Source: an uncultured Bacteroidales bacterium
GTDB taxonomy: Bacteria > Bacteroidota > Bacteroidia > Bacteroidales > P3
Direction: 5' to 3'
Assembly (NCBI GenBank): GCA_910586395.1
Contig: CAJUFX010000003.1
Span: forward strand, 65,915-129,914
Length of the DNA: 64,000 nucleotides
In this document: positions 26,063-34,292 of the stretch, one piece after another
Layout: each line of letters starts with the position of its first letter
Position numbering within the stretch: position 1 is the first letter of the stretch
Translations under genes and position numbers: made by a program
The notes under the pieces: model-generated
Told to the model about the DNA's origin: nothing
Seen by the model: the letters and a program-made list of their open reading frames with translations, nothing else
Database searches by the model: none

Positions 26063-26245
26063 ATGGAAAAAATATGTCCGCGTTGCGGGCGGCCGTTCGA
26101 ATGCCGCCACGACGACATCCCCGCCTGTGAATGCAGCCGCGTCACGCTGTCGGCCAAGGTGCGCGATTATCTTAAGGCGCATTTTCAGGACCGTTGCCTC
26201 TGCAAGGCCTGCCTGGCGGAGATTGTCCGCATGTTTGGAAAATAA
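26063..26245 (+). CDS. Small Cys-rich CWC-type protein
   Basis: 60 residues with eight cysteines: CPRCGRPFECRHDD, PACEC and CLCKACL. The spacing and the start MEKICPRCGRPFECR match the cysteine-rich CWC family, presumed small zinc-binding proteins of unknown function. The ATG is 5 bases after the surface-protein stop, so it may be part of the B12-locus transcript; whether it works there is unknown. Its last 33 bases are duplicated 33 bases downstream. Confidence 0.75.
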   Translation: MEKICPRCGRPFECRHDDIPACECSRVTLSAKVRDYLKAHFQDRCLCKACLAEIVRMFGK

Positions 26246-26278
26246 ACCCGGTCCGTGAGTTTGTATTCGCCGCGTGTT

Positions 26279-26311
26279 ATGGCGGAAATCGCGCGCATGT
26301 TTGGAAAGTAA
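26279..26311 (+). pseudogene. Duplicated 3' end of the Cys-rich gene
   Basis: This segment encodes MAEIARMFGK and a stop, and matches the final 33 bases of the preceding gene (26213-26245, LAEIVRMFGK) at 27 of 33 bases. No cysteine motif precedes it in frame, so it looks like a leftover of a tandem duplication rather than a gene. Confidence 0.5.
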
Positions 26312-26370
26312 AAGCGGATGACGTATCTTTACGTACTTCATTCGTGCAATAGGATGCGGTACATTAAACC

Positions 26371-27489
26371 ATGAAATGGCGGATATTCCATAGAGGGACG
26401 CCGGCCTTGAAGCGCATGCGTCTGGCGCGGCCGGGCATCGGCTATCGTTACTATACGTTGCTGAATGTCTTCCTGTTTACGATTATCGGCTTCTTCTCTT
26501 ATTATTTCATATTGTTTTCGACCGGTTGGTGGCAGTCGTTCGATTCGGAACGGACGATGTTTGATTTCGGCATAGGCGTCGTCATCTCGTTCAATCTTCT
26601 CTGCGGCGGCATCCTGTGGTTCAATTCGGTTATCAATACGCATTATCCGTTCGCGTACCAGGGGGTGGGACGGATGTTCGCGTTCTTTATCCTGGTCGCG
26701 GGCCTGCTGTTCCTCTACAATTACGGCATTTATGCGTTGCTTCTGCGGATTCTGAGCGATACGGCCGGTCTCGGTATGGGGCGCGAGAGCTGGATGCAGT
26801 TGGCCTTGGTATCGCTCATCGACCTGCTGGTGGTCTGTCTCGTCTTGCTCAACCAAAGCGCGCGCTATACGCTCAAACTCTACCGCGAGACCGAACAATT
26901 GCGGCAGAACCGTTCGCTGACGGAGTTGCGGGCGTTGCAGACCCAACTCAATCCGCATTTTCTGTTCAACAGCCTCAATACACTGCTTTCCGAAATCGAA
27001 TACGACCCCGACAACGCCAAGTTGTTTACGACGCGTTTGGCCGAAGTGTACCGTTACATTCTGTTGGTGCAGGACAAGGATATGGTGCCGCTGACCGACG
27101 AATTGGAGTTTTTGCGGGCGTATCTCTATCTGCATCAGGTGCGGATCGGGCACGGTCTGAAGTTCGGGATGCAAATCGTGCCGGAGGGGACGGCGGCCGT
27201 CCTCAAAGAGAAGAAACTGCCGCCTTTGGTGTTGCAGTTGTTGGTGGAGAATATTTTGAAACACAATACGGTGAGTTCGCGGCGGCCGCTGGCGGTCACG
27301 ATGCTGATCGATACGGAAAACAATACGGTAACGGTCGAAAACGAGGTGCGGCTCAAAAAGAACGTGAAGTCGTTGGGTTGCGGCCTCAGGAATCTGGCCG
27401 AACGTTACCGGCTTTTGGCCGGCAAGGAGATTCTGGTGGAGAAGAACGAGCACGAGTTTAAAGTGAAGATACCGCTTTTCGAAGTGTAA
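26371..27489 (+). CDS. LytS/YehU-type sensor histidine kinase
   Basis: 372 residues. Four hydrophobic segments lie in the first 165 residues (for example LNVFLFTIIGFFSYYF, IGVVISFNLLCGGILWF). A short linker leads to the His_kinase domain with the phosphoacceptor motif QLNPHFLFNSLNTLLSEI near residue 192, and an ATPase part with PLVLQLLVENILKHN (N box) near 290 and GCGLRNLAERY near 338. There is no large extracytoplasmic sensor domain, so the signal is probably sensed within the membrane. The response regulator follows 14 bases after the stop. Confidence 0.92.
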   Translation: MKWRIFHRGTPALKRMRLARPGIGYRYYTLLNVFLFTIIGFFSYYFILFSTGWWQSFDSERTMFDFGIGVVISFNLLCGGILWFNSVINTHYPFAYQGVGRMFAFFILVAGLLFLYNYGIYALLLRILSDTAGLGMGRESWMQLALVSLIDLLVVCLVLLNQSARYTLKLYRETEQLRQNRSLTELRALQTQLNPHFLFNSLNTLLSEIEYDPDNAKLFTTRLAEVYRYILLVQDKDMVPLTDELEFLRAYLYLHQVRIGHGLKFGMQIVPEGTAAVLKEKKLPPLVLQLLVENILKHNTVSSRRPLAVTMLIDTENNTVTVENEVRLKKNVKSLGCGLRNLAERYRLLAGKEILVEKNEHEFKVKIPLFEV

Positions 27490-27503
27490 ATTGAATAGAT
27501 ACT

Positions 27504-28334
27504 ATGACGACGAATACGCCCCATGCGCCGAAAACGGCGGAAGAACCGGATAAGAAAACGGTGCGCGTTTGGCTCATCGAAGACGAGGAGCCGGCCGCGC
27601 GTCTGCTTAAACGCATGATATTGAAGTTACGGCCGGATTGGCAGGTGGAACATGTAGCGACATCGAACGAGGAGGCCGAAGCCTGGTTCAAGGCGCACCC
27701 GCAGCAACCCGACGTCCTGTTTTTAGACATCGAACTGTCGGACGGCAATTCGTTCGAATTCATCGGGAAAGTGAAACCGGAGAGCATGATTGTGTTTGTG
27801 ACGGCTTACGACGAATTCGCGTTGCGGGCGTTTTCGGTCAACAGCATCGACTATCTGTTGAAACCGGTAAGCCAGGAGCGCTTGCGCGACACGATAGAGA
27901 AGTACGAACGGCTGTCGGTGGCTTATTTTAAAGATTTGAGCCGCCAGCGAAACTGGGAGGAAGTTTCTGAAAACGCCAACGGTACGGAAAAACGCTATCG
28001 GACGCGCTTCCTCATTGAACGTGGCAATCAACTGGAAACGTTGCATGTGGAAGACATTGCCTATTTTTTCAGCGAGAATAAAATCTGTTACGCGCAGACG
28101 TTCAACGACGGCAATTTCGTGTTGGACGCCTCGCTCGACCGTCTGGGCGAGGAGTTGAATCCCGATCAGTTTTTCCGCGCGACGCGGCAGACGTTGCTCT
28201 GCCCTAAGGCGATTACGAAAATCGAAAATTATTTTCAGGGCAAGGTGGCGGTTTATACGCAACCGCCTTATAAAGAACAGATATTGGTAAGTAAGGAAAA
28301 GGCGGAGGCTTTTCGGAAATGGTTGAAGTATTGA
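27504..28334 (+). CDS. LytTR-family response regulator
   Basis: 276 residues. The receiver domain covers about residues 22-140, with the acidic pair in LIEDEEPAA, phosphoacceptor Asp in VLFLDIELSDG near residue 74, the Thr in VFVTAYDEFA and the Lys in DYLLKPVS near residue 123. A C-terminal LytTR DNA-binding domain begins near residue 172 (RTRFLIERGNQLETLHVEDIA) and includes FFRATRQTLL. It forms a pair with the upstream kinase. Target genes cannot be read directly; the M28 peptidase starts 50 bases downstream and may be cotranscribed. Confidence 0.93.
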   Translation: MTTNTPHAPKTAEEPDKKTVRVWLIEDEEPAARLLKRMILKLRPDWQVEHVATSNEEAEAWFKAHPQQPDVLFLDIELSDGNSFEFIGKVKPESMIVFVTAYDEFALRAFSVNSIDYLLKPVSQERLRDTIEKYERLSVAYFKDLSRQRNWEEVSENANGTEKRYRTRFLIERGNQLETLHVEDIAYFFSENKICYAQTFNDGNFVLDASLDRLGEELNPDQFFRATRQTLLCPKAITKIENYFQGKVAVYTQPPYKEQILVSKEKAEAFRKWLKY

Positions 28335-28356
28335 TTTCTTTCAAGGGGGGCGTTGG

Positions 28357-28397
28357 CCGGGTGACCCGACGGCCGGAGCGACGGATGACCCGACGGG
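28357..28397. repeat. Two copies of a CGGRTGACCCGACGG element
   Basis: CGGGTGACCCGACGG (28358-28372) and CGGATGACCCGACGG (28382-28396) lie 24 bases apart at the start of the M28 peptidase gene. The core is the near-palindrome CGGGTSACCCG, which also occurs inverted at 30625-30638 and twice at 33080-33114. Confidence 0.5.
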
Positions 28398-29695
28398 CGG
28401 CCATCCGTAAGGTTTGCCTGCTGGGGATGGCCTTGCTGTCGGCGGGCGTTGGCGGGCTCAGGGCCGCGGATTGGCGGCCGGCCGATACGGCGCGCTTGCA
28501 ACGGACGGTGGCCTTTTTGGCTTCGGAGGCCTTGGCGGGGCGGCTGACGGGTTCGCCGGGCGACAGTCTGGCGGCCGATTATATCGCCTCGCGTTTCGCG
28601 GCGGCCGGCCTCATGGCCTTGGAACATGGCGTGGCGTATGAAACCGCCCGGGCCGCCGCGCCGCAGCAGGCGTTTTGGCAGCCGTACCGTATGCGGGCTT
28701 CGTGGGGCGACAGCCTTTTTACGCGCAATGTCGTGGGCTTGCTGCCGGGAACGGATGCCGCATGGCGTAACCGTTATATGATTGTAGGCGCGCATTTCGA
28801 CCATTTGGGGCTGGGCGACAAGGCCGGTTCTTTGCGGCCGGGTACGATGGCCGTGCATCCGGGCGCGGACGACAACGCGAGCGGCGTGGCGGTTTTGCTG
28901 GAACTGGCGGATTATTTCGCCGCGCATCCGACGCCGCGTACGCTGATTTTCGTTGCGTTCAGCGGCGAGGAAATCGGGCTTTGCGGCTCGACCTGGTTTG
29001 CCGAGCACCTGCCGGTGCCGGTAGAAAGCATTGATTTGATGATTAATTTGGATATGTTGGGCGGCTTGTCGGACACGGTCTTTACGGTGTCAGGGGCGGG
29101 GACGGCGCGGGAGGCCGCCGGCGTGCTGTCGGCCGTGGGCGATGGCAGCGGGCTGCGTATCGAGACAATCGCCGGCGGCCATGGGCCTTCGGACCATGCG
29201 GCCTTTTACGCGCGTGAAATCCCGGTGTTTTTCTTCGCCACGCCGCCGACACAGCGCTACCATACGCCGGATGACCGGGCGGAGACCTTGAACTATGCGG
29301 GCATGGCCCGGCTGTTGCACGTATTGAGGAATACGGTCGAGGCCGCCTCCCGCGTCGAAAGCGCCTGGCATTTCACGTCCACGGGCAGTGCCGCGCCGAC
29401 GATGACCAAGGGCAAGTTCAAGGTGACGTTGGGGCTGATGCCCGACATCAACGCTTCGGCCGGCGATACGGAGGGATTGAAAACGATGCTCGTCGTGGAG
29501 GGGAAGCCGGCTCATGCGGCCGGCCTGCGGACAGGCGACATTTTGTTGAAAATCAATGGGGTGCCGTTGCATACGATAGAAGAATACATGCAGGTGCTGG
29601 GGACGCTCCATGCCGGAGAAACCGTCGAGTTGGAGGCCGTGTGCGGCGTGGCGGCCGGTAAACCCGAACGGAAGACGTTGCAGGTGGAATTATAA
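28385..29695 (+). CDS. Exported M28-family zinc peptidase with PDZ domain
   Basis: 436 residues from the ATG at 28385, which begins a signal peptide (MTRRAAIRKVCLLGMALL to about residue 28); an in-frame ATG at 28319 would give an Arg-rich extension and overlap the response regulator. All five M28 zinc ligands are visible: GAHFDHLG near residue 136, GADDNASG near 161, SGEEIGLCGS near 195, NLDMLGG near 223 and HGPSDHAAFY near 265. A PDZ-like domain occupies about residues 345-430 (KPAHAAGLRTGDILLKINGV). Family members are di-zinc aminopeptidases; this one probably acts in the periplasm. Confidence 0.88.
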   Translation: MTRRAAIRKVCLLGMALLSAGVGGLRAADWRPADTARLQRTVAFLASEALAGRLTGSPGDSLAADYIASRFAAAGLMALEHGVAYETARAAAPQQAFWQPYRMRASWGDSLFTRNVVGLLPGTDAAWRNRYMIVGAHFDHLGLGDKAGSLRPGTMAVHPGADDNASGVAVLLELADYFAAHPTPRTLIFVAFSGEEIGLCGSTWFAEHLPVPVESIDLMINLDMLGGLSDTVFTVSGAGTAREAAGVLSAVGDGSGLRIETIAGGHGPSDHAAFYAREIPVFFFATPPTQRYHTPDDRAETLNYAGMARLLHVLRNTVEAASRVESAWHFTSTGSAAPTMTKGKFKVTLGLMPDINASAGDTEGLKTMLVVEGKPAHAAGLRTGDILLKINGVPLHTIEEYMQVLGTLHAGETVELEAVCGVAAGKPERKTLQVEL

Positions 29696-29720
29696 TAATA
29701 CGATAAAAATATAAACGGAT

Positions 29721-30623
29721 ATGAAAAAGACCTTGATATGGATAGCGGCGGTGTTGCTGACGTTGGGCAGCAGCGTGTATCAACGCATGACGGGGCCGAC
29801 GCACCCGTTGCGGGCGGCGGTGGAGACGGCGGCCGGCCAGCGGCAGGATTTCCGCTTGCCGCGCAGCGGCGGGCCGGAAGCCGTGCGCGTGACGGTGCCG
29901 GTGCGGGACGTGGCGGCCTACAGCGGCGCGAGTACGGCGGCTTGGACGGAGGCCGCGCCCGCCCGCATTTATTACAAGCATTATCCCGAAGTGCCGGGCG
30001 AGACCTATATGACGCGCGAAATGCGGGCGACGGGCGATGGCGTGTGGGAAGCCTGGCTTCCGGCCCTGCCGGCCGCCGGAAAATGGCAGTACTATGTGGA
30101 AGCCGAAGGCGTGACCTATCCGGCCGCCGGAGAGGCGGTCGTGCTCCGATTCAAGGGCGAGGTGCCGGCGGCCTGCCTCATCCCGCATATTCTGTTCATG
30201 TTCCTTTCGATGCTGTTCATCACGGTGGCGGGCGGATTCGCGCTCTGCCGTCTCGCGACATATCGGAAATACCTGTATTTGGGATTGGCCTCGCTGCTGC
30301 TGGGCGGTTTCGTTTTCGGCCCGCTCGTGCAGCATTATGCGTTCGGCCCTTACTGGACGGGCTTTCCGCTTGGCATGGACCTGACCGACAACAAGACGCT
30401 GATTATGCTGTTGGCCCTGATGGCGGCCTGGGGATTCGAGGTCTTCGGTAAACGGCTTTCCGGCCGCCGTTGGGCGACGGTGGCGGCGACCGTCATCGTA
30501 TGGGTGGTCTTTCTGATTCCGCACAGCCTGCACGGCTCCGAGCGCGACCCGCAGAGCGGCGCATTGGGCACGGCTTCCGGGCCGGCCGCCCCGGTTCAGA
30601 CGGAAATCCAAGCCGACCGATAA
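29721..30623 (+). CDS. Membrane protein of unknown function
   Basis: 300 residues. A signal-anchor (LIWIAAVLLTLGSSVYQ) is followed by a soluble beta-rich region of about 140 residues, probably outside the cytoplasm, containing ARIYYKHYPEVPGE and GKWQYYVEAEG. Four hydrophobic segments follow from about residue 153 (LIPHILFMFLSMLFITVAG, LYLGLASLLLGGFVFGPL, TLIMLLALMAAWGFEVFG, WATVAATVIVWVVFLIPHS). No catalytic motif is recognised. It stands 25 bases after the peptidase gene, so cotranscription is likely. The C-terminus is a polar tail. Confidence 0.65.
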   Translation: MKKTLIWIAAVLLTLGSSVYQRMTGPTHPLRAAVETAAGQRQDFRLPRSGGPEAVRVTVPVRDVAAYSGASTAAWTEAAPARIYYKHYPEVPGETYMTREMRATGDGVWEAWLPALPAAGKWQYYVEAEGVTYPAAGEAVVLRFKGEVPAACLIPHILFMFLSMLFITVAGGFALCRLATYRKYLYLGLASLLLGGFVFGPLVQHYAFGPYWTGFPLGMDLTDNKTLIMLLALMAAWGFEVFGKRLSGRRWATVAATVIVWVVFLIPHSLHGSERDPQSGALGTASGPAAPVQTEIQADR

Positions 30624-30631
30624 GCGTCGGG

Positions 30632-30817
30632 TCACCCGAGGTCAATACGATTCAAGGCCGTGTCCTGGCTCAGGTGTGGCATGGTGTTGCGGGGATAACC
30701 GTTAAACGGCAGATGGTCGGCGCGCAACGATTCGCCCAAAATAAAAAATAGGTCGGGAGGGGTGGCGGACGCTTGGCTGGCAACGGCATCGAAGGCCGGT
30801 CGCTTCCCGGCTATCAA
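30632..30817 (-). pseudogene. Remnant of a phosphoethanolamine-transferase-like (EptA/sulfatase) gene
   Basis: On the minus strand 61 codons encode DLFFILGESLRADHLPFNGY followed by PRNTMPHLS, the recognisable active-site start of EptA/YejM-type alkaline-phosphatase-superfamily transferases, where the metal-binding motif is ILxIGESxRxDH and the chain continues GYxRNTTP. The fragment is open only over this stretch: an upstream in-frame stop precedes the TTG at 30817 and a TGA ends it at 30632. A complete family member is about 500 residues, so both sides are missing. Its 3' end lies at a GTCGGGTCACCCG repeat copy. Confidence 0.6.
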
Positions 30818-30819
30818 TC

Positions 30820-30850
30820 TTTGTCATTCGTGAAAATTTGTCATACTTTG
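30820..30850 (+). promoter_or_regulatory. Weak promoter candidate upstream of htpG
   Basis: TTTG (30820-30823), 20 bases, then TACTTTG (30844-30850), one base short of TAnnTTTG. It would give a leader of about 105 bases. Nothing else recognisable lies between here and htpG. A heat-shock-type element was looked for and not seen. Confidence 0.3.
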
Positions 30851-30961
30851 GCATGATTGTCCGTCATGGATGGGGCGAATCCAACTCTGGCATACTCTAT
30901 GCTGTAGCGCAAGCCTTGTTGTTTATAAACCTGTTGTCATTCAAATAAAATAGCCAAAACC

Positions 30962-33016
30962 ATGAAAACCAAAGGCAAGATAGGGGTATCGACCCAGGAC
31001 TTGTTTCCAATCATCAAGAAATTCCTGTATTCGGATCACGAGATATTTTTGCGGGAGTTGGTCTCCAACGCCGTGGACGCCACGCAGAAGTTGAAGACGC
31101 TGGCTTCGACGGGCGAATTCAAGGGCGGCACCGATAACCTGCGCGTCACGGTCAAGGCCGACCCCAAGGCCGGCACGCTGACGATTTCGGACAACGGCAT
31201 CGGCATGACGGCCGAGGAGGTCGATAAATACATCAACCAGATCGCGTTCTCCGGAGCCGAGGAGTTCATGAAGAAATACAAGGACAACGCGCAGGCCATC
31301 ATCGGCCATTTCGGCCTGGGGTTCTATTCGGCCTTTATGGTGAGCGACAAGGTGGAGATTGTGACGCGTTCGTATAAGGAGGACGCCCCGGCGGTCCGTT
31401 GGAGCTGTACGGGTACGACCGATTTCACGATGGAAGAGGCCGAACGCGCCGAACGCGGTACGGACGTGATTCTGCATCTGAGCAAGGAGGAAAAGGAGTT
31501 TTCGGAAGAGGAGCGTGTGGAATGGCTCCTGCGCAAATATTGCCGCTTCCTGCCCGTGGAAATCGTCTGCGGCAAGGAAAAGGAATGGAAGGACGGCGCC
31601 TATCACGATACCGACCGCGACCTGATTATCAACGACACGCATCCGGCTTGGACGCGCAAGCCGTCGGAACTCAAAGCCGAGGACTACGAAAAATTCTACC
31701 ATGACTTATATCCGGCGGCGGCCGATCCGCTGTTCCATATCCACCTCAATGTGGATTACCCGTTCACGCTGACCGGTATCCTGTATTTTCCCAAGATCAA
31801 TTCGCGTCTGGAATTGCAGAAGAACAAGATTCAGCTGTACAGCAATCAGGTGTATGTGACCGATTCGGTGGAAGGCATCGTGCCCGATTACCTGACGTTG
31901 CTGCACGGGGTCATCGACTCGCCCGACATTCCGCTCAACGTGTCGCGTTCGTATCTGCAGAGCGACCGCAACGTCAAGAAAATCTCGGCGCACATCACGA
32001 AAAAGGTGGCCGACAGCATCGAGGGGTTGTTCAAGAACGAACGCGCCGACTTTGAAAAGAAGTGGGACGACCTCAAGATTTTCATCCAGTACGGCATGCT
32101 GACCGACGAGAAGTTTGCCGAACGCGCCGAGAAATTCTATCTGCTTAAGAATACCGATAAGAAGTATTACGGTTTGGAGGAATATGTGAACGCGATCAAG
32201 GAAGCGCAGACCGACAAGGACAAGAAAACCGTGTTCCTCTACGCGCAGGCGGCCGACGACCAGTATGCCTATATTCAGGCGGCCAAAGCCAAGGGCTACG
32301 ACGTGCTGATTATGGACGGCAGTCTGGAGACGCCGTTCATCAACTTCCTGGAGCAGAAGCACAGCGACTGGCGGTTCGTGCGCGTCGATTCCGAGCCGGC
32401 CGACCGTCTGATTCCGAAGGATGCCGACAAACAGCTGACGTGGACGGCGGAGGAACAGAAGCGGATGCGCGGCCTGTTCGACACGCAACTGCCCAAGACG
32501 GGCGGCATGTATCATGTGGAGTTGCAGGCCATGGGCGAGGCGGCCGAGCCGGTGCTCGTGGCGCGTTCCGAATACATGCGGCGTATGAAGGAGATGGCCG
32601 AGATCAATCCGGAAATGAGTTTCTACGGCCAGATGGGCGACCAGTTGAACCTCGTGGTCAATACCGACCACCGTCTGGTCAAGGCGATTCTGGAACGGGC
32701 CGGCAAGGCCTTGGATGGCCAGCTGACCCCGTTGCAGGCCAAGATCGCGGACTTGCAGAAGCAGAAAAAGGAAATCGAGGATTTGTCGAAGGATTTGAAA
32801 GAGGCCGACAAGCCGGCTTCGGACAAGGACCGCATCGACGAACTGCAGAAGCAGATTGCGGCGGTGGAGAAAGAGGAACGCGAATTGTTGGGCCGCTATG
32901 CGGCCGATGACAAGACCATCGGGCAGCTTATCGATTTGGCCTTGCTGTCGAACGGTCTGCTCAAGGGCGAGGCCCTGCACGCCTTCCTCAAACGCAGCGT
33001 GGATTTGATGAAATAA
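30962..33016 (+). CDS. htpG: Hsp90-family chaperone HtpG
   Basis: 684 residues with the GHKL ATPase at the N-terminus: IFLRELVSNAVDATQKL (catalytic Glu and the Asn-Ala-Asp motif) near residue 30, ISDNGIGMTAEEV near residue 77 and IGHFGLGFYSAFMVSD near residue 112. The middle domain contains FPKINSRLELQKNKIQLYSN and the catalytic-loop NVSRSYLQSDRNVKKI near residue 330. A lysine and glutamate-rich coiled segment at about 590-650 (LQKQKKEIEDLSKDLKE) sits in the C-terminal dimerisation part, as in other Bacteroidetes HtpG. ATP-driven folding chaperone of the cytosol; single-gene unit. Confidence 0.96.
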   Translation: MKTKGKIGVSTQDLFPIIKKFLYSDHEIFLRELVSNAVDATQKLKTLASTGEFKGGTDNLRVTVKADPKAGTLTISDNGIGMTAEEVDKYINQIAFSGAEEFMKKYKDNAQAIIGHFGLGFYSAFMVSDKVEIVTRSYKEDAPAVRWSCTGTTDFTMEEAERAERGTDVILHLSKEEKEFSEEERVEWLLRKYCRFLPVEIVCGKEKEWKDGAYHDTDRDLIINDTHPAWTRKPSELKAEDYEKFYHDLYPAAADPLFHIHLNVDYPFTLTGILYFPKINSRLELQKNKIQLYSNQVYVTDSVEGIVPDYLTLLHGVIDSPDIPLNVSRSYLQSDRNVKKISAHITKKVADSIEGLFKNERADFEKKWDDLKIFIQYGMLTDEKFAERAEKFYLLKNTDKKYYGLEEYVNAIKEAQTDKDKKTVFLYAQAADDQYAYIQAAKAKGYDVLIMDGSLETPFINFLEQKHSDWRFVRVDSEPADRLIPKDADKQLTWTAEEQKRMRGLFDTQLPKTGGMYHVELQAMGEAAEPVLVARSEYMRRMKEMAEINPEMSFYGQMGDQLNLVVNTDHRLVKAILERAGKALDGQLTPLQAKIADLQKQKKEIEDLSKDLKEADKPASDKDRIDELQKQIAAVEKEERELLGRYAADDKTIGQLIDLALLSNGLLKGEALHAFLKRSVDLMK

Positions 33017-33072
33017 GGGGCGGCGGCCGTGGCAGGCCGGGGCCGTCGGTATAAGGGAAGCGTGCTTGCGGG

Positions 33073-33116
33073 CTTGCCTGTCGGGTCACCCGTGCTTGCC
33101 TGTCGGGTCACCCGTG
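33073..33116. repeat. Perfect 22-base tandem duplication with GTCGGGTCACCCG core
   Basis: The 22 bases at 33073-33094 are repeated without change at 33095-33116, giving two GTCGGGTCACCCG cores (33080-33092, 33102-33114). It lies in the spacer between htpG and lemA. Related cores occur at 28357-28397 and 30625-30638. Confidence 0.7.
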
Positions 33117-33149
33117 AAAGATAATATAAATTTAAAAACGATAGAAAAC

Positions 33150-33746
33150 ATGAAAGGTAAAATTTGGATAGTCGTCCTGATAGTCCTGGCCGTATTGGGC
33201 ATGTGGATGGGTTCGACGTACAACAAGCTCGTCAAGGCCGAGGAGAAAGTCAATTCGGCCTGGGCGCAGGTGGAAAACGTGTATCAACGCCGGGCGGACC
33301 TGATTCCGAACCTCGTCAATACGGTCAAGGGCGCGGCCGATTTCGAGCAGTCCACGCTGACGTCGGTCATCGAAGCGCGGGCGGCCGCGACGCAGGTCAA
33401 AATCTCGCCCGAAAACCTGACGGCCGAGAGCCTCGCGCAGTTCGAGCAGGCGCAGGGACAGGTAAGTTCGGCTTTGGGACGCCTGATGGTGACGGTGGAA
33501 CGTTATCCCGACCTCAAGGCTTCGCAGAACTTCCGCGATTTGCAGGCGCAGCTGGAAGGGACGGAGAACCGCATTGCCGTGGAACGCAAGACGTTCAACG
33601 AGGTGGTTGAAGTTTATAATACCCGCCTCCGCCGTTTCCCGACCAATTTGATGGCGGGCATGTTCGGCTTCGAGAAGAAACCGTATTTCGCGGCGCAAGC
33701 GGGGGCGGAAACGGCCCCGGAAGTCAATTTCGACTTCGGTAAATAA
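33150..33746 (+). CDS. LemA-family membrane protein
   Basis: 198 residues. Family features: an N-terminal hydrophobic anchor (IWIVVLIVLAVLGMWMG) and the LemA motif ...NKLVKAEEKVNSAWAQV near residue 27, continuing VYQRRADLIPNLVNTVKG. The rest is helical (YPDLKASQNFRDLQAQLEG, VYNTRLRRFPTNLMAGMFGF). LemA proteins occur with TPM-domain proteins, as here, and their function is not known. The ATG at 33150 gives the standard start; an upstream ATG at 33066 would encode the 22-base repeats. A hairpin with a T-run follows at 33776-33816. Confidence 0.92.
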   Translation: MKGKIWIVVLIVLAVLGMWMGSTYNKLVKAEEKVNSAWAQVENVYQRRADLIPNLVNTVKGAADFEQSTLTSVIEARAAATQVKISPENLTAESLAQFEQAQGQVSSALGRLMVTVERYPDLKASQNFRDLQAQLEGTENRIAVERKTFNEVVEVYNTRLRRFPTNLMAGMFGFEKKPYFAAQAGAETAPEVNFDFGK

Positions 33747-33775
33747 ACGGGCCGTGAAAACGGAATGAGGAAAGG

Positions 33776-33816
33776 ACAGCCACGGCGGGACAGGGTTCCG
33801 TCCTGGCTGTTTTTTG
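33776..33816 (+). terminator. Hairpin with T-run after lemA
   Basis: ACAGCCA (33776-33782) pairs with TGGCTGT (33804-33810), with an inner GGAC/GTCC stem, followed by TTTTTT. It reads as an attenuator or terminator between lemA and the first TPM gene. It lies upstream of the ATG at 33840, which argues against longer starts for that gene. Confidence 0.55.
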
Positions 33817-33839
33817 TAGGTAAACAAACGGATGGGTTT

Positions 33840-34292
33840 ATGGGAACGAAACGGGCTCCGCTGTTGACGGCGGAAGAAAAAGAACGGATCGTCAAGGCGA
33901 TTGAAGCGGCCGAACGGCAGACTTCCGGCGAAATCCGGCTGCGCGTGGAGCGCTTGTGCGCCGAGGTTGTGCTGGACCGCGCCGCTTGGTGGTTCAAGAA
34001 ACTGAAAATGCACAAGACGTTCTTGCGCAACGGTGTCTTGATATACGTGGCGGTAGATGACCGCAAGTCGGCGATTATAGGCGACGTGGGCATTCACGGC
34101 AAGTTGGGCGACGGGTATTGGGCGCGGACCCTGGCGGCCATGACCGCGCGCTTCAGGGAAGGCGCGCTGGCGGACGGCATCGTGGAGGCTATCCATGAGG
34201 TCGGGGAGCGGCTCAAAGAGGCCTTTCCTTACGATGCGGTCTATGATCAGAACGAATTGTCGGACGAAATCTCGATGGAAGATGAAAAATAG
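33840..34292 (+). CDS. TPM-domain protein, cytoplasmic-like (YgcG-related)
   Basis: 150 residues, no signal peptide. The TPM_phosphatase-like domain is indicated by LLTAEEKERIVKAIEAAERQ near residue 8, TSGEIRLRVE, VLIYVAVDDRKSAIIGD near residue 65 and GIHGKLGDGYW near residue 84, with AFPYDAVYDQNELSDE close to the end. Family members sit beside lemA in many Bacteroidetes, usually as a pair of TPM genes of which one has a signal peptide. It overlaps the following TPM gene by 11 bases. A transcript-level separation from lemA is suggested by the hairpin upstream. Confidence 0.85.
   Translation: MGTKRAPLLTAEEKERIVKAIEAAERQTSGEIRLRVERLCAEVVLDRAAWWFKKLKMHKTFLRNGVLIYVAVDDRKSAIIGDVGIHGKLGDGYWARTLAAMTARFREGALADGIVEAIHEVGERLKEAFPYDAVYDQNELSDEISMEDEK

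Noticed and set aside
33066..33149. Longer start for lemA at 33066
   Set aside because: The extra 28 residues are encoded by the 22-base tandem repeat and do not resemble LemA N-termini; the ATG at 33150 directly precedes the membrane anchor.
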